A DNA stretch of 11,307 nt from JAXDLK01 sp034666665 (GTDB lineage Bacteria > Desulfobacterota > Binatia > JACPRU01), in assembly GCA_034666665.1 (NCBI GenBank), contig JAXDLK010000097.1, positions 1 through 11,307 on the forward strand, given 5' to 3'. Each line of letters begins with the position of its first letter. Position 1 is the stretch's first letter. Below are positions 1 through 7,408 of the stretch, piece by piece. Under the pieces are notes generated by a model that did not search any database, was not told the origin of the DNA, and saw only the letters and a list, made by a program, of their open reading frames with translations. The translations under genes were made by a program, and so were the position numbers.

Positions 1-93
1 GAAGTCGAGCACCGTTCCCGGGTTCAAGCCGAGCTTCTTCCGGAGGGCGTGTGGAATCGTGATCTGCCCCTTGCTGGTCATGGTGGCCTTCAT
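1..93 (-). CDS. AbrB/MazE/SpoVT-type DNA-binding protein, N-terminal part (runs off the left edge)
   Basis: The 31 visible residues begin MKATMTSKGQITIPHALRKK and continue LGLNPGTVLDF. This is the swapped-hairpin AbrB fold: a T(S)KGQITIP strand, an (A)LRKKLGL helix and a PGTVLDF strand. The family includes MazE/VapB-like antitoxins, which bind DNA as dimers and repress their own operons, and stand-alone AbrB-type transition regulators. An antitoxin would normally be about 70 to 90 residues and be followed by a PIN or MazF toxin; that part lies outside the window. The ATG at 91-93 is chosen because family members typically start a few residues before TSKGQ; the ATG at 79-81 (residue 5) is an alternative. 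No Shine-Dalgarno is visible, and a promoter-like pair ends 6 nt upstream of the ATG. Family assignment is strong; the antitoxin role is inference. Confidence 0.88.
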   Translation of the reverse strand, partial: MKATMTSKGQITIPHALRKKLGLNPGTVLDF

Positions 94-99
94 GCTCGG

Positions 100-128
100 A
101 TCGTAAGGAGCCAAGTAAGGAGAGTCAA
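100..128 (-). promoter_or_regulatory. sigma-70-like promoter of the AbrB-type gene, probably leaderless
   Basis: Read on the minus strand, TTGACT (123-128) and TACGAT (100-105) are separated by exactly 17 nt, a near-canonical -35/-10 pair (5/6 and 4/6 matches). Only 6 nt separate the -10 from the ATG at 93. A start site about 7 nt past the -10 would therefore fall on or next to the A of the start codon, which fits the missing Shine-Dalgarno. Confidence 0.55.
103..122 (+). repeat. tandem 8-bp direct repeat inside the AbrB-gene promoter
   Basis: GTAAGGAG occurs at 103-110 and again at 115-122, a 12-bp period that fills the spacer between the -35 and -10 hexamers. Protein bound there would block RNA polymerase. 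AbrB/MazE-like proteins commonly autoregulate, so this is a plausible operator, but no binding is shown. Read on the plus strand the repeats resemble Shine-Dalgarno sequences, but no start codon lies at a suitable distance from either. Confidence 0.45.
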
Positions 129-370
129 CGTCGTATCGAGGCACGTGCGCGCCTACGAGTGGCGCAGCTCGTCACGTACGAGGAAGGCCCGGCGAGCATG
201 ACCGCAACGCGACGAATGGATTTTCCTCGATACCGTTCCCGTTTACGGCGCGTCCCTTCGGAGCCCAGATGATTCGAATCCGGTCGCGCCTCGCCAGCGG
301 CGAAGGTCGGTGGCAGTCAATCCGGAAACGTCGGCGATGGTTCCGCGATATCGAGTGGGCGTTGGCTTCG
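129..370. other. intergenic region without a convincing gene
   Basis: The stretch between the DUF1329 stop and the AbrB-type promoter shows no reading frame with a start signal or a recognisable protein. It contains a perfect 8-bp palindrome GCACGTGC (141-148), a CTCGT/ACGAG inverted repeat (168-172 and 178-182), a 10-bp palindrome GATTCGAATC (271-280) and a small hairpin TCGCC-AGC-GGCGA (291-303). The hairpin lies 67 nt past the DUF1329 stop and has no U-tract. None of these can be given a function. Confidence 0.4.
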
Positions 371-1714
371 TCAGAAGCCGGCGCTCTTGATCAGGTAGTT
401 GACGGTGAACGTCTCCGGAGTGTTCCACTCCCTCGCTTCGTCGCCGTAGGAGTGCTTCACGCCCAGGTCCGGGTAGAGATATCCGTCCGGACAGTCCCAC
501 TTGGACGTGTGATTCAGCTGCACGTCCACCTCACCGCCGTGGCCGCCGGCCATCCGGGAGTAGTCGGAGTGCGGGGGGTTGATGGTAGTCGTCGGCACCC
601 GCTTGTAGACACCGCCTTCGATGACCAGGTCGTGCGGGATCTTTCCCGAGTCGTACGCCGAGTACCACGTCCTCCACAGCTCGCCGCCGTGGTCATAACC
701 CTCGTTGTACGTGGCGATGTAGGACTCCTTGTCGATGTAGAGGATGCGCTTGGAGTACGCGTATTGCGAGAACCCGGTAGGTGTCCCCTCGATGATGATC
801 GTGTCGCGAAGCTCGTGGGGGACGCAATAGATGAAGGACTTGAGCCCGCTCGCGCCGTCGGGCTGGGCGCACCAGGCGCTGCGCTGGCCATAGCCACCGG
901 AATGAAACGAGTTCAGCAGCTTCTTCTCGCCTAGATACCGGAAGGTCCAGAACGCGATCTTCGAGTTCCAGGTCCAGATCGCGTCGATGTCGATGTCCGT
1001 CCCCCAGAAGGCATCGGAGCGGTTCGCCATCGACAACCGGCGGACCTTCCGGAGCTCGGGGAGGTACATGTAGGAGTCGTCGTTCACGTTGGGCGCGACG
1101 TAACGGAAGTTCAGCACCCCGGCGCCCTTCAGGTCGTTCGGGTCGTGCAGCGGCCCCCACTGTTCCGTGTAGATGATCGGCGGACTGTGCGGAACGACCG
1201 GCTTCGGATCGAGGTAGAGCCGCCCGCGCCACATCATGCGTCGCCAGAAGTTGGACCCGAAGAATCGCTCGCGCTCGCCGTTCGAGTTCACGAGCTCGGT
1301 GTTCCAACCGCAGCCGACGTTGTCCGTGTATGCGGTCTTCTGCTCGTGGTTCCACATCCACTTGTAGGCGGCGAGTGGATCGTTGGGATCGATGATGGGG
1401 AAGGGAGCTCCGGCGACGTAGTTCTGCATGTCCCGCCCGTCCGCGGAGAGCTTCACCTGGCTCGAGTATTTCTCGGTGGCTTCTCTGTACTTCGGCGGCC
1501 AGTCGATTTTCTCGTACTCCGCGACCGGGATCTTCATCTCGGCGTTGCGGAGAAAGTACTGGAGAGTGGGAAACGTGACCTCGCTGTAGCGGTCCATGTT
1601 GTCCTTGGAGACCACTGTTCCCACCGCCGGCATCTCCGCGGTCGCGAACGGTGCGGTCACGAGGAGGGCCGCGGTGGTCATGAACGCGATCGAGAGTCTC
1701 GCCATGCTGGTCAT
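371..1714 (-). CDS. exported DUF1329 family protein
   Basis: The predicted product has 447 residues. It starts with a Sec signal peptide (basic/hydrophobic residues 1-26, likely cleaved after ATA, mature start EMPAVG) and continues as a soluble, Trp/Tyr-rich domain. I recognise the DUF1329 family, periplasmic or outer-membrane-associated proteins often compared with the LolA/LolB lipoprotein-carrier fold. Motifs that fit include NFWRRMMWRGRLYLDPKP, the FRYV and SYMYLPELRKVRRLS segments (a bound-lipid-type beta sheet) and DAFWGTDIDIDAIW. Length is normal for the family. The ATG at 1712-1714 is preceded by GGAG at 6 nt (1721-1724); the ATG at residue 4 is a weaker alternative. It begins 83 nt after the RND pump stop on the same strand, so it could be read through from the efflux operon or have its own promoter. 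Substrate unknown; a role in moving lipids or hydrophobic compounds with an RND-type exporter is inference. Confidence 0.85.
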   Translation of the reverse strand: MTSMARLSIAFMTTAALLVTAPFATAEMPAVGTVVSKDNMDRYSEVTFPTLQYFLRNAEMKIPVAEYEKIDWPPKYREATEKYSSQVKLSADGRDMQNYVAGAPFPIIDPNDPLAAYKWMWNHEQKTAYTDNVGCGWNTELVNSNGERERFFGSNFWRRMMWRGRLYLDPKPVVPHSPPIIYTEQWGPLHDPNDLKGAGVLNFRYVAPNVNDDSYMYLPELRKVRRLSMANRSDAFWGTDIDIDAIWTWNSKIAFWTFRYLGEKKLLNSFHSGGYGQRSAWCAQPDGASGLKSFIYCVPHELRDTIIIEGTPTGFSQYAYSKRILYIDKESYIATYNEGYDHGGELWRTWYSAYDSGKIPHDLVIEGGVYKRVPTTTINPPHSDYSRMAGGHGGEVDVQLNHTSKWDCPDGYLYPDLGVKHSYGDEAREWNTPETFTVNYLIKSAGF

Positions 1715-1797
1715 CCGGTTCTCCAGTCTGCGGTATCCGCTTCCCTGGGAGACTTCGGATCCGCTGTTACTCTTTCACCTGCGTTGCGGTGGCTACG

Positions 1798-4700
1798 TCA
1801 AGACGCCGCGCGGCGGCGGTCGGGCAGCTCCGCCGGAGCAGGGGCGGGAGCCGGTGCGGTAGCGGGCACGACGGCGGTCTCGGGGCGCCGGCGACGCCGT
1901 ACCGCGCCCGCCAATGCTTCGAGGTAGGTGTAGTAGACCGGCGTCAGGTAGAGCGTGACGAGCTGGGAGAAGAGGAGCCCACCGACGATCGCGAGACCGA
2001 GCGGCCGGCGCGTGTCCGCGCCGGCGCCGATACCGACCGCGATCGGCAGCGCGCCGAGGAGCGCCGCGAGGGTGGTCATCATGATCGGGCGGAAGCGGAT
2101 CAGGCACCCCTGGTAGATCGCCTCCATCGGACTCTTGCTCTCGTTGCGTTCGGCCTGGAGCGCGAAATCGATCTGCATGATCGCGTTCTTCTTGACGATG
2201 CCGATCAGGAGGATCAGCCCGACGAAGCCGTAGAGGTTGAGCTCGTAACCGAAGGCGAGGAGCGTCAGCAGAGCGCCGAATCCCGCGGACGGAAGCCCCG
2301 AGAGGATCGTCACCGGGTGGACGTAGCTCTCGTAGAGAATGCCGAGCACGATGTACATGACGAGGATCGCGATCAGCAGCAGCGCGCCGAGGCCGCCGAG
2401 CGACGCCGCGAACGCCTGCGCGCTTCCTTGTAACGTGGTGCCGACCGTCGGCGGCAAGGTCTTGGCGGCGATCGCGTTCACCTGATCGAGCGCCTGGCCG
2501 AGAGACACGCCGGGCGAGAGGTTGAACGACAGGGTCACCGCCGGGAGCTGGCCCGAATGGTTCTGCGTGAGCGGTCCGACGGTCTCGCTCAGCCGCGCGA
2601 CCGCCGGCAGCGGCACGAGTGCTCCGTTCGACGAGCGCACGTACAGCAGCGCGAGCGCGGCCGCGTCGTTCTGGTACCGGTCGTCGAGCTCGAGCAGCAC
2701 GCGGTACTGATTGTTCGGCGCGTAGATCGTCGACACCCAGCGGTCCCCGTACGCGGAGAAGAGCGCGTCCTCGATCGCCTCCGCCGTCACGCCGACGGTC
2801 GACGCACGGTCGCGGTCGATGTCCACCTGGACCTGCGGGTTCGCCAGCAGGAGATCGCTCGTGACGTCGCGCAGCGAGTGCAGCTCGCGAAGACGAGTCT
2901 CGAGCTCGGTCGCGGAGCGATAGAGCTCCGCCGTGTTCGGGCTCTGCAGCGTCAGCTGGTACAGGCTCTTGGTGAGCTGGCCGCCGAGGCGGATCGACGG
3001 CAGCGGCTGGAGGAACACGCGAATCCCGGGCACGCCCGCGAGCCGTCCCCGCAGGCGCTCGATCATCGCCGGGATCGACGGCCGCTCCGACGGCGGCCTC
3101 AGCCGCAGGAACACGCGCCCCTGGTTCGACGTGCCGCCGCCGGTTCCGCTCGCCCCGACGACCGTGGAGAAGAGCGACAGCACGCCGGGCTCGGCGCGCA
3201 ACACCTCGGCGACCTGTTCCTGGTGCCGCGACATCTCCTCGAACGAAATGCCCTGGGTGGCCTCCGTGATGCCGAAGATCGCGCTCTGGTCTTCCTCGGG
3301 AATGAAGCCCTTGGGGATGCGCGCGAAGAGGACCGCGGTGCCTGCGAGGATCAGCAGCGACACCACCATGGTCGCGGCGCGGTGGCGGAGCACGAACCGG
3401 AGCGTCCGGTCGTACACCGCGAGCATGCCGTCGAAGGCGCGCTCGGTCGCCGCGTAGAATCGTCCGTGCCGTTCGTCGCCTTCGGCGCGCAGCAGCCGCG
3501 CCGACAGCATCGGGGTCAGGGTCAGCGACACGAAGCCGGAGATCAGGATCGCGATGCAGATCGTCACCGCGAACTCGTGGAAGAGCCGCCCGACGATGCC
3601 GGGCAGGAACAGCACCGGGATGAACACCGCCGTCAGCGACAGCGTCATCGACACGATCGTGAAGCCGATCTCCTTCGAGCCGTCGAGCGCGGCCTCGAGC
3701 GGCGGCTTGCCCATCTCCATGTGGCGGACGACGTTCTCGAGCATGACGATCGCGTCGTCGACGACGAAGCCGATCGACAGCGTCAGCGCCATCAGCGACA
3801 GGTTGTCGAGGCTGTAGCCGAGCGGGACCATCGCCGCGAACGTGCCGATGATCGAGAACGGCAGCGCGAGGCTCGGGATCAGGGTCGCGCGCACGTTTCG
3901 CAGGAAGAGGAAGATCACCAGCACGACGAGCACCAGCGCGATGCCCATGGTGAGCTTCACGTCGTTGAACGACGCGAGGATGGAGGCGGAGCGGTCGAAG
4001 AGGATCTGCACGTCGACCGAAGGCGAAAGCTCCGCCTGGATCTTCGGCAAGAGATCCATGACGGCACGCGCGACCTCGACGGTGTTCTCGCCCGGTTGGC
4101 GCTGAACCGCGAGGATGATCGCGCGCCGGGTGCTCTCGCGATCCGCGAACCACGAGGCCGTCTTGTCGCTCTCGACTCCGTCGACGACGCGGCCGAGCTC
4201 CTCGAGGCGGACCGGAGAGCCGTTCCGGTAGGCGACGATCACCGGACGGTACGCGGCGGCGTTCGTCAGCTGTCCCGTCGCCTGCACGGTGAGCGCGCGG
4301 TGGCGGCCGGAGAGCGTCCCCGTCGGCAGGTTCACGTTCGCCGATCGGACCGCGCGCTCCACCTCGTCGAGGCCGATGCCGCGGCTCGCGAGCGCTCGCG
4401 GATCGAGCTGCACGCGGACGGCGTATTTCTGGGCGCCGAAGATCTGCACCTGGGCCACGCCGGGAACCATGGAGATCCGCTGCGCGAGCAGCGTGTCGGC
4501 GTTCTCGTGGAGCGTCCAGAGCGGCAGCGTCGCCGAGGTCAGACCGAGGTAGAGGATCGGCTGATCCGCGGGATTCACCTTGCGGAACGTCGGCGGCGTC
4601 GGCATTCCCGCCGGCAACAGCGGCGCTGCCTGCGTGATCGCCGTCTGCACGTCCTGCGCGGCGCCGTCGATGTCGCGCGAAAGATCGAACTGCAGCGTGA

Positions 4701-4971
4701 TCTGCGTGGAGCCGAGCTGGCTCGTCGAGCTCATCGAGGCGAGGCCGGCGATGGTGGAGAACTGTCGCTCGAGCGGCGTGGCCACAGCCGACGCCATGGT
4801 CTCGGGATTCGCGCCGGGCAAACCCGCGGTGACGAGCAGCGTCGGGAAGTCGACGTTCGGCAGGTCGCTCACCGGCAGCACGCGGTACCCGGCGACGCCG
4901 AAGAGAAGGAACGCGAACATCACGAGAGTGGTCGCGATCGGACGGCGGATGAAGGGCGCGGCGACGTTCAC
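1798..4971 (-). CDS. RND efflux pump, inner-membrane subunit (HAE1/AcrB-MdtC type)
   Basis: The 1057-residue product is the proton-driven inner-membrane subunit of a tripartite pump exporting hydrophobic or amphiphilic compounds. The N-terminus (NVAAPFIRRPIATT) and the LPVSDLPNVDFPTLLV segment (residues 32-48) are typical of MdtB/MdtC-like HAE1 transporters. TM1 covers about residues 11-30; the first periplasmic porter/docking loop runs to about 335. TM4 carries the essential Asp pair (D405, D406 in GFVVDDAIVMLENVVRHMEMG). K927/K928 (GIVKKNAIMQIDF) match the TM10 proton-relay Lys. The C-terminus is a basic patch (RRRRR) followed by an Ala-Pro-rich tail. Start: the GTG at 4969-4971 overlaps the adaptor stop (GTGA) and has GGAGG at 4979-4983, 7 nt away. 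The frame stays open upstream, but that stretch overlaps the adaptor gene and reads as Arg-rich shadow sequence. Family is certain; substrate cannot be told from sequence. Confidence 0.96.
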   Translation of the reverse strand: MNVAAPFIRRPIATTLVMFAFLLFGVAGYRVLPVSDLPNVDFPTLLVTAGLPGANPETMASAVATPLERQFSTIAGLASMSSTSQLGSTQITLQFDLSRDIDGAAQDVQTAITQAAPLLPAGMPTPPTFRKVNPADQPILYLGLTSATLPLWTLHENADTLLAQRISMVPGVAQVQIFGAQKYAVRVQLDPRALASRGIGLDEVERAVRSANVNLPTGTLSGRHRALTVQATGQLTNAAAYRPVIVAYRNGSPVRLEELGRVVDGVESDKTASWFADRESTRRAIILAVQRQPGENTVEVARAVMDLLPKIQAELSPSVDVQILFDRSASILASFNDVKLTMGIALVLVVLVIFLFLRNVRATLIPSLALPFSIIGTFAAMVPLGYSLDNLSLMALTLSIGFVVDDAIVMLENVVRHMEMGKPPLEAALDGSKEIGFTIVSMTLSLTAVFIPVLFLPGIVGRLFHEFAVTICIAILISGFVSLTLTPMLSARLLRAEGDERHGRFYAATERAFDGMLAVYDRTLRFVLRHRAATMVVSLLILAGTAVLFARIPKGFIPEEDQSAIFGITEATQGISFEEMSRHQEQVAEVLRAEPGVLSLFSTVVGASGTGGGTSNQGRVFLRLRPPSERPSIPAMIERLRGRLAGVPGIRVFLQPLPSIRLGGQLTKSLYQLTLQSPNTAELYRSATELETRLRELHSLRDVTSDLLLANPQVQVDIDRDRASTVGVTAEAIEDALFSAYGDRWVSTIYAPNNQYRVLLELDDRYQNDAAALALLYVRSSNGALVPLPAVARLSETVGPLTQNHSGQLPAVTLSFNLSPGVSLGQALDQVNAIAAKTLPPTVGTTLQGSAQAFAASLGGLGALLLIAILVMYIVLGILYESYVHPVTILSGLPSAGFGALLTLLAFGYELNLYGFVGLILLIGIVKKNAIMQIDFALQAERNESKSPMEAIYQGCLIRFRPIMMTTLAALLGALPIAVGIGAGADTRRPLGLAIVGGLLFSQLVTLYLTPVYYTYLEALAGAVRRRRRPETAVVPATAPAPAPAPAELPDRRRAAS

Positions 4972-6146
4972 GAGGCCGCCTCCGCCCCCGCCTTCGCAGC
5001 CGACGCGGCCGGCGTCTTCGCGCCTGCGGCCGCGCGTGCTTCGACCCGCATGCCGGCCTTGAGCGCCAGCTGCCCGTCGACGACGACGCGCTCGCCGGCC
5101 TCGATCCCCTTCTCGACGACCGTGTCCTCGCCGACGGTCTCGCCTTCGACGACCGTACGCACTTCCACCGTCGAATCCGGCCGCACGACGAACGCGTAGC
5201 GGCCCTGCTGTCCGGTGAGGATCGCCCGCTTCGGCGCCAACACGACCGCCCGGCGGAGCCCCACGCGGAGCGACACGTCGACGAACTCGCCGGGCCAGAG
5301 CCGCTCGCCTTCGTTGGCGAAGAGCGCCTTCAGCAGCACCGTACCCGTGGCCGCATCGACGCTGTTGTCGAGAAACGTGAGCTCGCCCTGGAGCGGATCC
5401 TCGGCCTCGCCGTTCGACCAGACCGTCACCGGAAGCCGCTGCTCGGCCGACTGCCGGCGAATGCGCGGCAGCTCGCGAGCCGGGACGGTGAAGCGGACGA
5501 AGATCGGACGCGTCCGATGGATGACGACGAGCAGCGTCTGGTTCGCCTCGACGATGTTCCCCGGGTCCACCAGCCGCCGCCCGACTCGCCCGTCGAGCGG
5601 CGAGCGGATCACCGCGTGATCGACCTCGAGCTTCGCGGCGGCGACGGCCGCCGCCGCCGCCGCCCGGTTCGCGCGCGCCGAAGCAGCTCGCGCCTGGCTG
5701 CGATCGTACTCCTCCCGCGAGACGATCCCTTCGTTGCCGAGCGTCGCGATCCGACGTGCGTCGTCTTCGGCGTTTCGCGCCTCGACTTCCGCCTTCACCT
5801 GGTTCGCGCGGGCTTCTGCGAGCGCGGCCTCGAAGGGCCGGCGGTCGATGGTGAAGAGGAGGTCGCCGGTGCGCACCTCCTGCCCCTCCGTGAAGTGCAC
5901 CTCGGCGAGGTCTCCTCCGACGAGCGGCTTCACCGCGACGGTGGCGTGCGCCTCGACGGTACCGATCGCCCGCACGTCGATCGGCGCGTCCTTGCGCACG
6001 GCCTCGACGACGGTCACGGGCACGGCAGGGCTGGCCGCGCCCGGCGCGGCGCCCGCTTCGCCGTCCGAGCGGGAGCCACAGGCGGCGACCGCGCAACCTA
6101 CGGCGACAGCGGTCGAGAGAACGCGCAACGCGCGCAGAGGCCTCAT
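4968..6146 (-). CDS. RND periplasmic adaptor (membrane fusion) lipoprotein, HlyD/AcrA type
   Basis: The 392-residue product links the RND pump to an outer-membrane channel. It has a lipoprotein signal ending in VAAC (lipidated Cys23), then a linker rich in Ala/Gly/Pro. The first lipoyl half (GTVEAHATVAVKPLVGGDLAEV with EGQEVRTGDLLFTID, about 62-101) is followed by an Ala-rich alpha-helical hairpin (about 103-173). The second lipoyl half is HAVIRSPLDGRVGRRLVDPGNIV, followed by beta-barrel and membrane-proximal domains. The C-terminal tail after about residue 370 is Ala/Lys-rich. Start: the ATG at 6144-6146 overlaps the TetR stop (ATGA) and places the lipobox correctly; GGAGG lies about 10 nt upstream. 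Longer in-frame starts would put a long Arg-rich run before the signal and overlap the TetR gene. The gene overlaps the pump by 4 nt, so the two are translationally coupled. Confidence 0.95.
   Translation of the reverse strand: MRPLRALRVLSTAVAVGCAVAACGSRSDGEAGAAPGAASPAVPVTVVEAVRKDAPIDVRAIGTVEAHATVAVKPLVGGDLAEVHFTEGQEVRTGDLLFTIDRRPFEAALAEARANQVKAEVEARNAEDDARRIATLGNEGIVSREEYDRSQARAASARANRAAAAAAVAAAKLEVDHAVIRSPLDGRVGRRLVDPGNIVEANQTLLVVIHRTRPIFVRFTVPARELPRIRRQSAEQRLPVTVWSNGEAEDPLQGELTFLDNSVDAATGTVLLKALFANEGERLWPGEFVDVSLRVGLRRAVVLAPKRAILTGQQGRYAFVVRPDSTVEVRTVVEGETVGEDTVVEKGIEAGERVVVDGQLALKAGMRVEARAAAGAKTPAASAAKAGAEAAS
4979..4983 (-). promoter_or_regulatory. ribosome binding site deciding the GTG start of the RND pump
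   Basis: GGAGG on the minus strand lies 7 nt before the GTG at 4971, inside the last codons of the adaptor gene. This supports the GTG as the real start even though the reading frame stays open far upstream. Confidence 0.65.
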
Positions 6147-6808
6147 GGCTGCCCGGCCTCCGCCTGCGCGCGCGGCTCCGCCCCCTCGAGGAACGTGCTC
6201 ACGACCGCGGCGACGAGCGGGCCGAGGGCATCGGCCCCGACCCGGTAACGGTTCACGCCGCGGATCATGCCGAGCAGCATCTCGGCGGCGATCCGGGGAT
6301 CGAGGCCGCGGAGCTCGCCGCGGGCGACACCGTCGGCGATCGCGCGCTCGACGAGCTTCGCGAGTGCGGAGCGGCGCCGCAGCCACTCGCGCGCCGCGGG
6401 CTCTTCCGTCAGATGCTCGACGCGCTGGATGAGAGCGAGGAAATAGCGGCGGTTCCAGAAGTACGACAGCAGGAAACGGACGATGCGCTCGATCTTCTCG
6501 GCCGCGGGGCCCGCGCTCGCGAGCTCCGTCTCGAGGATCTCGTGGACGTGCCCGATCGCGTCGAAGAGCAGCGCGAGATAGAGCTCACGCTTCCCCGGGA
6601 AGTGGAGATAGAGCGTGCCCTTGGCGACGCCGCACGCGCGGGCGACGTCTTCCATCCGTACGCGATCGTACTCGCGGCGGATGAACACTGCTTCCGCGGC
6701 GCGCAGGATGCGGTGGCGGAGATCGACGATGGGTGGCCGTCCGCGGCGCGGCCGATTCACCGCCCGATGCGCGCCCGCCGCCGGCGCAGAAACTGACCGG
6801 CGAGTCAT
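6143..6808 (-). CDS. TetR/AcrR family regulator of the RND efflux operon
   Basis: The 221-residue product has an Arg/Pro-rich N-terminal extension (1-28). A TetR_N helix-turn-helix follows: ILRAAEAVFIRREYDRVRMEDVARACGVAKGTLYLHFPGKRELY at about residues 34-77, recognition helix VAKGTLYLHF. The all-helical C-terminal ligand domain (about 85-215) is AcrR-like. It is the first gene of the efflux operon, and its stop overlaps the adaptor start as ATGA, so it very likely represses its own operon and is released by a pump substrate. The ATG at 6806-6808 lacks a Shine-Dalgarno; the in-frame GTG at 6758-6760 (residue 17, giving 205 aa) is an alternative that keeps the whole HTH. The ligand is unknown. 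Confidence 0.93.
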   Translation of the reverse strand: MTRRSVSAPAAGAHRAVNRPRRGRPPIVDLRHRILRAAEAVFIRREYDRVRMEDVARACGVAKGTLYLHFPGKRELYLALLFDAIGHVHEILETELASAGPAAEKIERIVRFLLSYFWNRRYFLALIQRVEHLTEEPAAREWLRRRSALAKLVERAIADGVARGELRGLDPRIAAEMLLGMIRGVNRYRVGADALGPLVAAVVSTFLEGAEPRAQAEAGQP

Positions 6809-6817
6809 TAAATCGCG

Positions 6818-6846
6818 ACGCTACGCGCGCAGCAGCGGTCATGCAA
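6818..6846 (-). promoter_or_regulatory. weak candidate promoter of the TetR-adaptor-RND operon
   Basis: On the minus strand TTGCAT (6841-6846) and TAGCGT (6818-6823) are 17 nt apart, and 9 nt separate the -10-like box from the ATG at 6808. Each hexamer matches consensus at only about half its bases. The support is position and spacing: the region is the only place for a promoter between the upstream gene and this operon. Confidence 0.3.
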
Positions 6847-6869
6847 GATCCGGAGAGCTGCCGTGACCG
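6836..6869. promoter_or_regulatory. inverted repeat, candidate TetR operator
   Basis: CGGTCA (6836-6841) and TGACCG (6864-6869) form a perfect 6-bp inverted repeat with a 22-nt spacer, overlapping the candidate -35 box. A third TGACCG copy lies at 6794-6799, just inside the TetR coding region. A nested repeat CTGCCG/CGGCAG occurs at 6858-6863 and 6878-6883. TetR proteins usually bind palindromes near their own start, but this spacer is long for one dimer. Tentative. Confidence 0.3.
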
Positions 6870-6926
6870 ATCGCTCGCGGCAGACCGTCGACCGGCCACG
6901 GCGACTCCTCCGTCGTTCGCGATAGG

Positions 6927-7187
6927 CTACTTACTCGGCGTCGGTTCCGCTGCGGTCGAGCTTCCGCTTCTGTGATGGCCACGATGGTGGCGCCGGTGGT
7001 GCTTCGTGGTCCCGTGCTCGGTCGTTGCGCCGCCCGAGGACGCGTCGGTCGAGGCCGCGCCTCCGGCTGTCGGCTCCGAAGCGGTTCCTCCTCCCATCGA
7101 GGATTCGGCCGACGCCACCGGGGCGGAGAGTGCGATCGCGAGCACCGCGCCGGTCATCAGGGACATCCATCTTGTCGTCTTTCGCAT
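6927..7187 (-). CDS. small exported His-rich protein of unknown function
   Basis: The predicted product has 86 residues. A clear Sec signal peptide (MRKTTRWMSLMTGAVLAIAL then SAPVASA, likely cleaved after residue 27) is followed by a Gly/Ala/Ser/Thr-rich disordered stretch (28-56). A basic His-rich cluster carries paired His at 63-64, 67-68 and 71-72 plus H58, interleaved with Arg/Lys. There is no Cys in the mature part. The signal peptide, a strong AGGAGG (7199-7204, 11 nt from the ATG) and a gene-free upstream region argue that it is real. The family is not recognised. Paired His in an exported, disordered peptide suggest metal binding (Cu, Zn or Ni) or acid/charge buffering like Asr-type proteins; both are inference. 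It is flanked by unrelated operons and probably transcribed alone. A start nearer the Shine-Dalgarno (TTG at 6 nt) is out of frame. Confidence 0.72.
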   Translation of the reverse strand: MRKTTRWMSLMTGAVLAIALSAPVASAESSMGGGTASEPTAGGAASTDASSGGATTEHGTTKHHRRHHRGHHRSGSSTAAEPTPSK

Positions 7188-7373
7188 GGCAAAGCTTTCC
7201 TCCTGAGCGCTTAGACGCCGATCGTTCGGGTGCTCGCGTCAACCGATGGATGGATTCTCGGTACGTCGAAGGATGGAGCCACCCGTGCGGCCTTCGGTGG
7301 AAAATCGTCATAGTTCCGTTTGCACCGTTGTCATCGCCTCGACCGGCGATTATCGAGACTGCTCTCCCACTGT

Positions 7374-7395
7374 GCCGTCGTCCATTGGTGACGGC
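7374..7395. terminator. second small hairpin downstream of the P450 gene
   Basis: GCCGTC (7374-7379) and GACGGC (7390-7395) are perfect 6-bp arms around a 10-nt loop, 13 nt beyond the larger stem-loop in the direction of transcription. There is no U-tract on either strand. It could back up termination or be incidental. Confidence 0.25.
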
Positions 7396-7408
7396 GAACG
7401 CAGCGATC

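Noticed and set aside
265..290. TTCGAATCC resembling a tRNA T-loop
   Set aside because: The flanking bases do not form a T-stem, acceptor stem or CCA end, and no anticodon arm is found upstream.
1735..1765. Direct repeat ATCCGCT at 1735-1741 and 1759-1765 upstream of the DUF1329 gene
   Set aside because: A 7-bp repeat with no promoter overlap that I can identify; too short to separate from chance.
1793..4153. Second long minus-strand frame inside the RND gene
   Set aside because: Arg/Pro/Ala-rich composition with no domains; it is a frame-shifted shadow of the pump gene.
2557..5199. Very long open frame on the plus strand antisense to the RND pump and adaptor, plus several others of 60 to 460 codons
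   Set aside because: Products are dominated by Arg, His, Glu and Asp, the usual antisense shadow in G+C-rich DNA. The minus-strand proteins have clear families and motifs.
7211..7242. TTGACG (7237-7242) and GTCTAA (7211-7216) on the minus strand as a promoter for the His-rich gene
   Set aside because: The 20-nt spacer is too long for a normal sigma-70 promoter and the -10 match is poor, so it was not listed as a feature.
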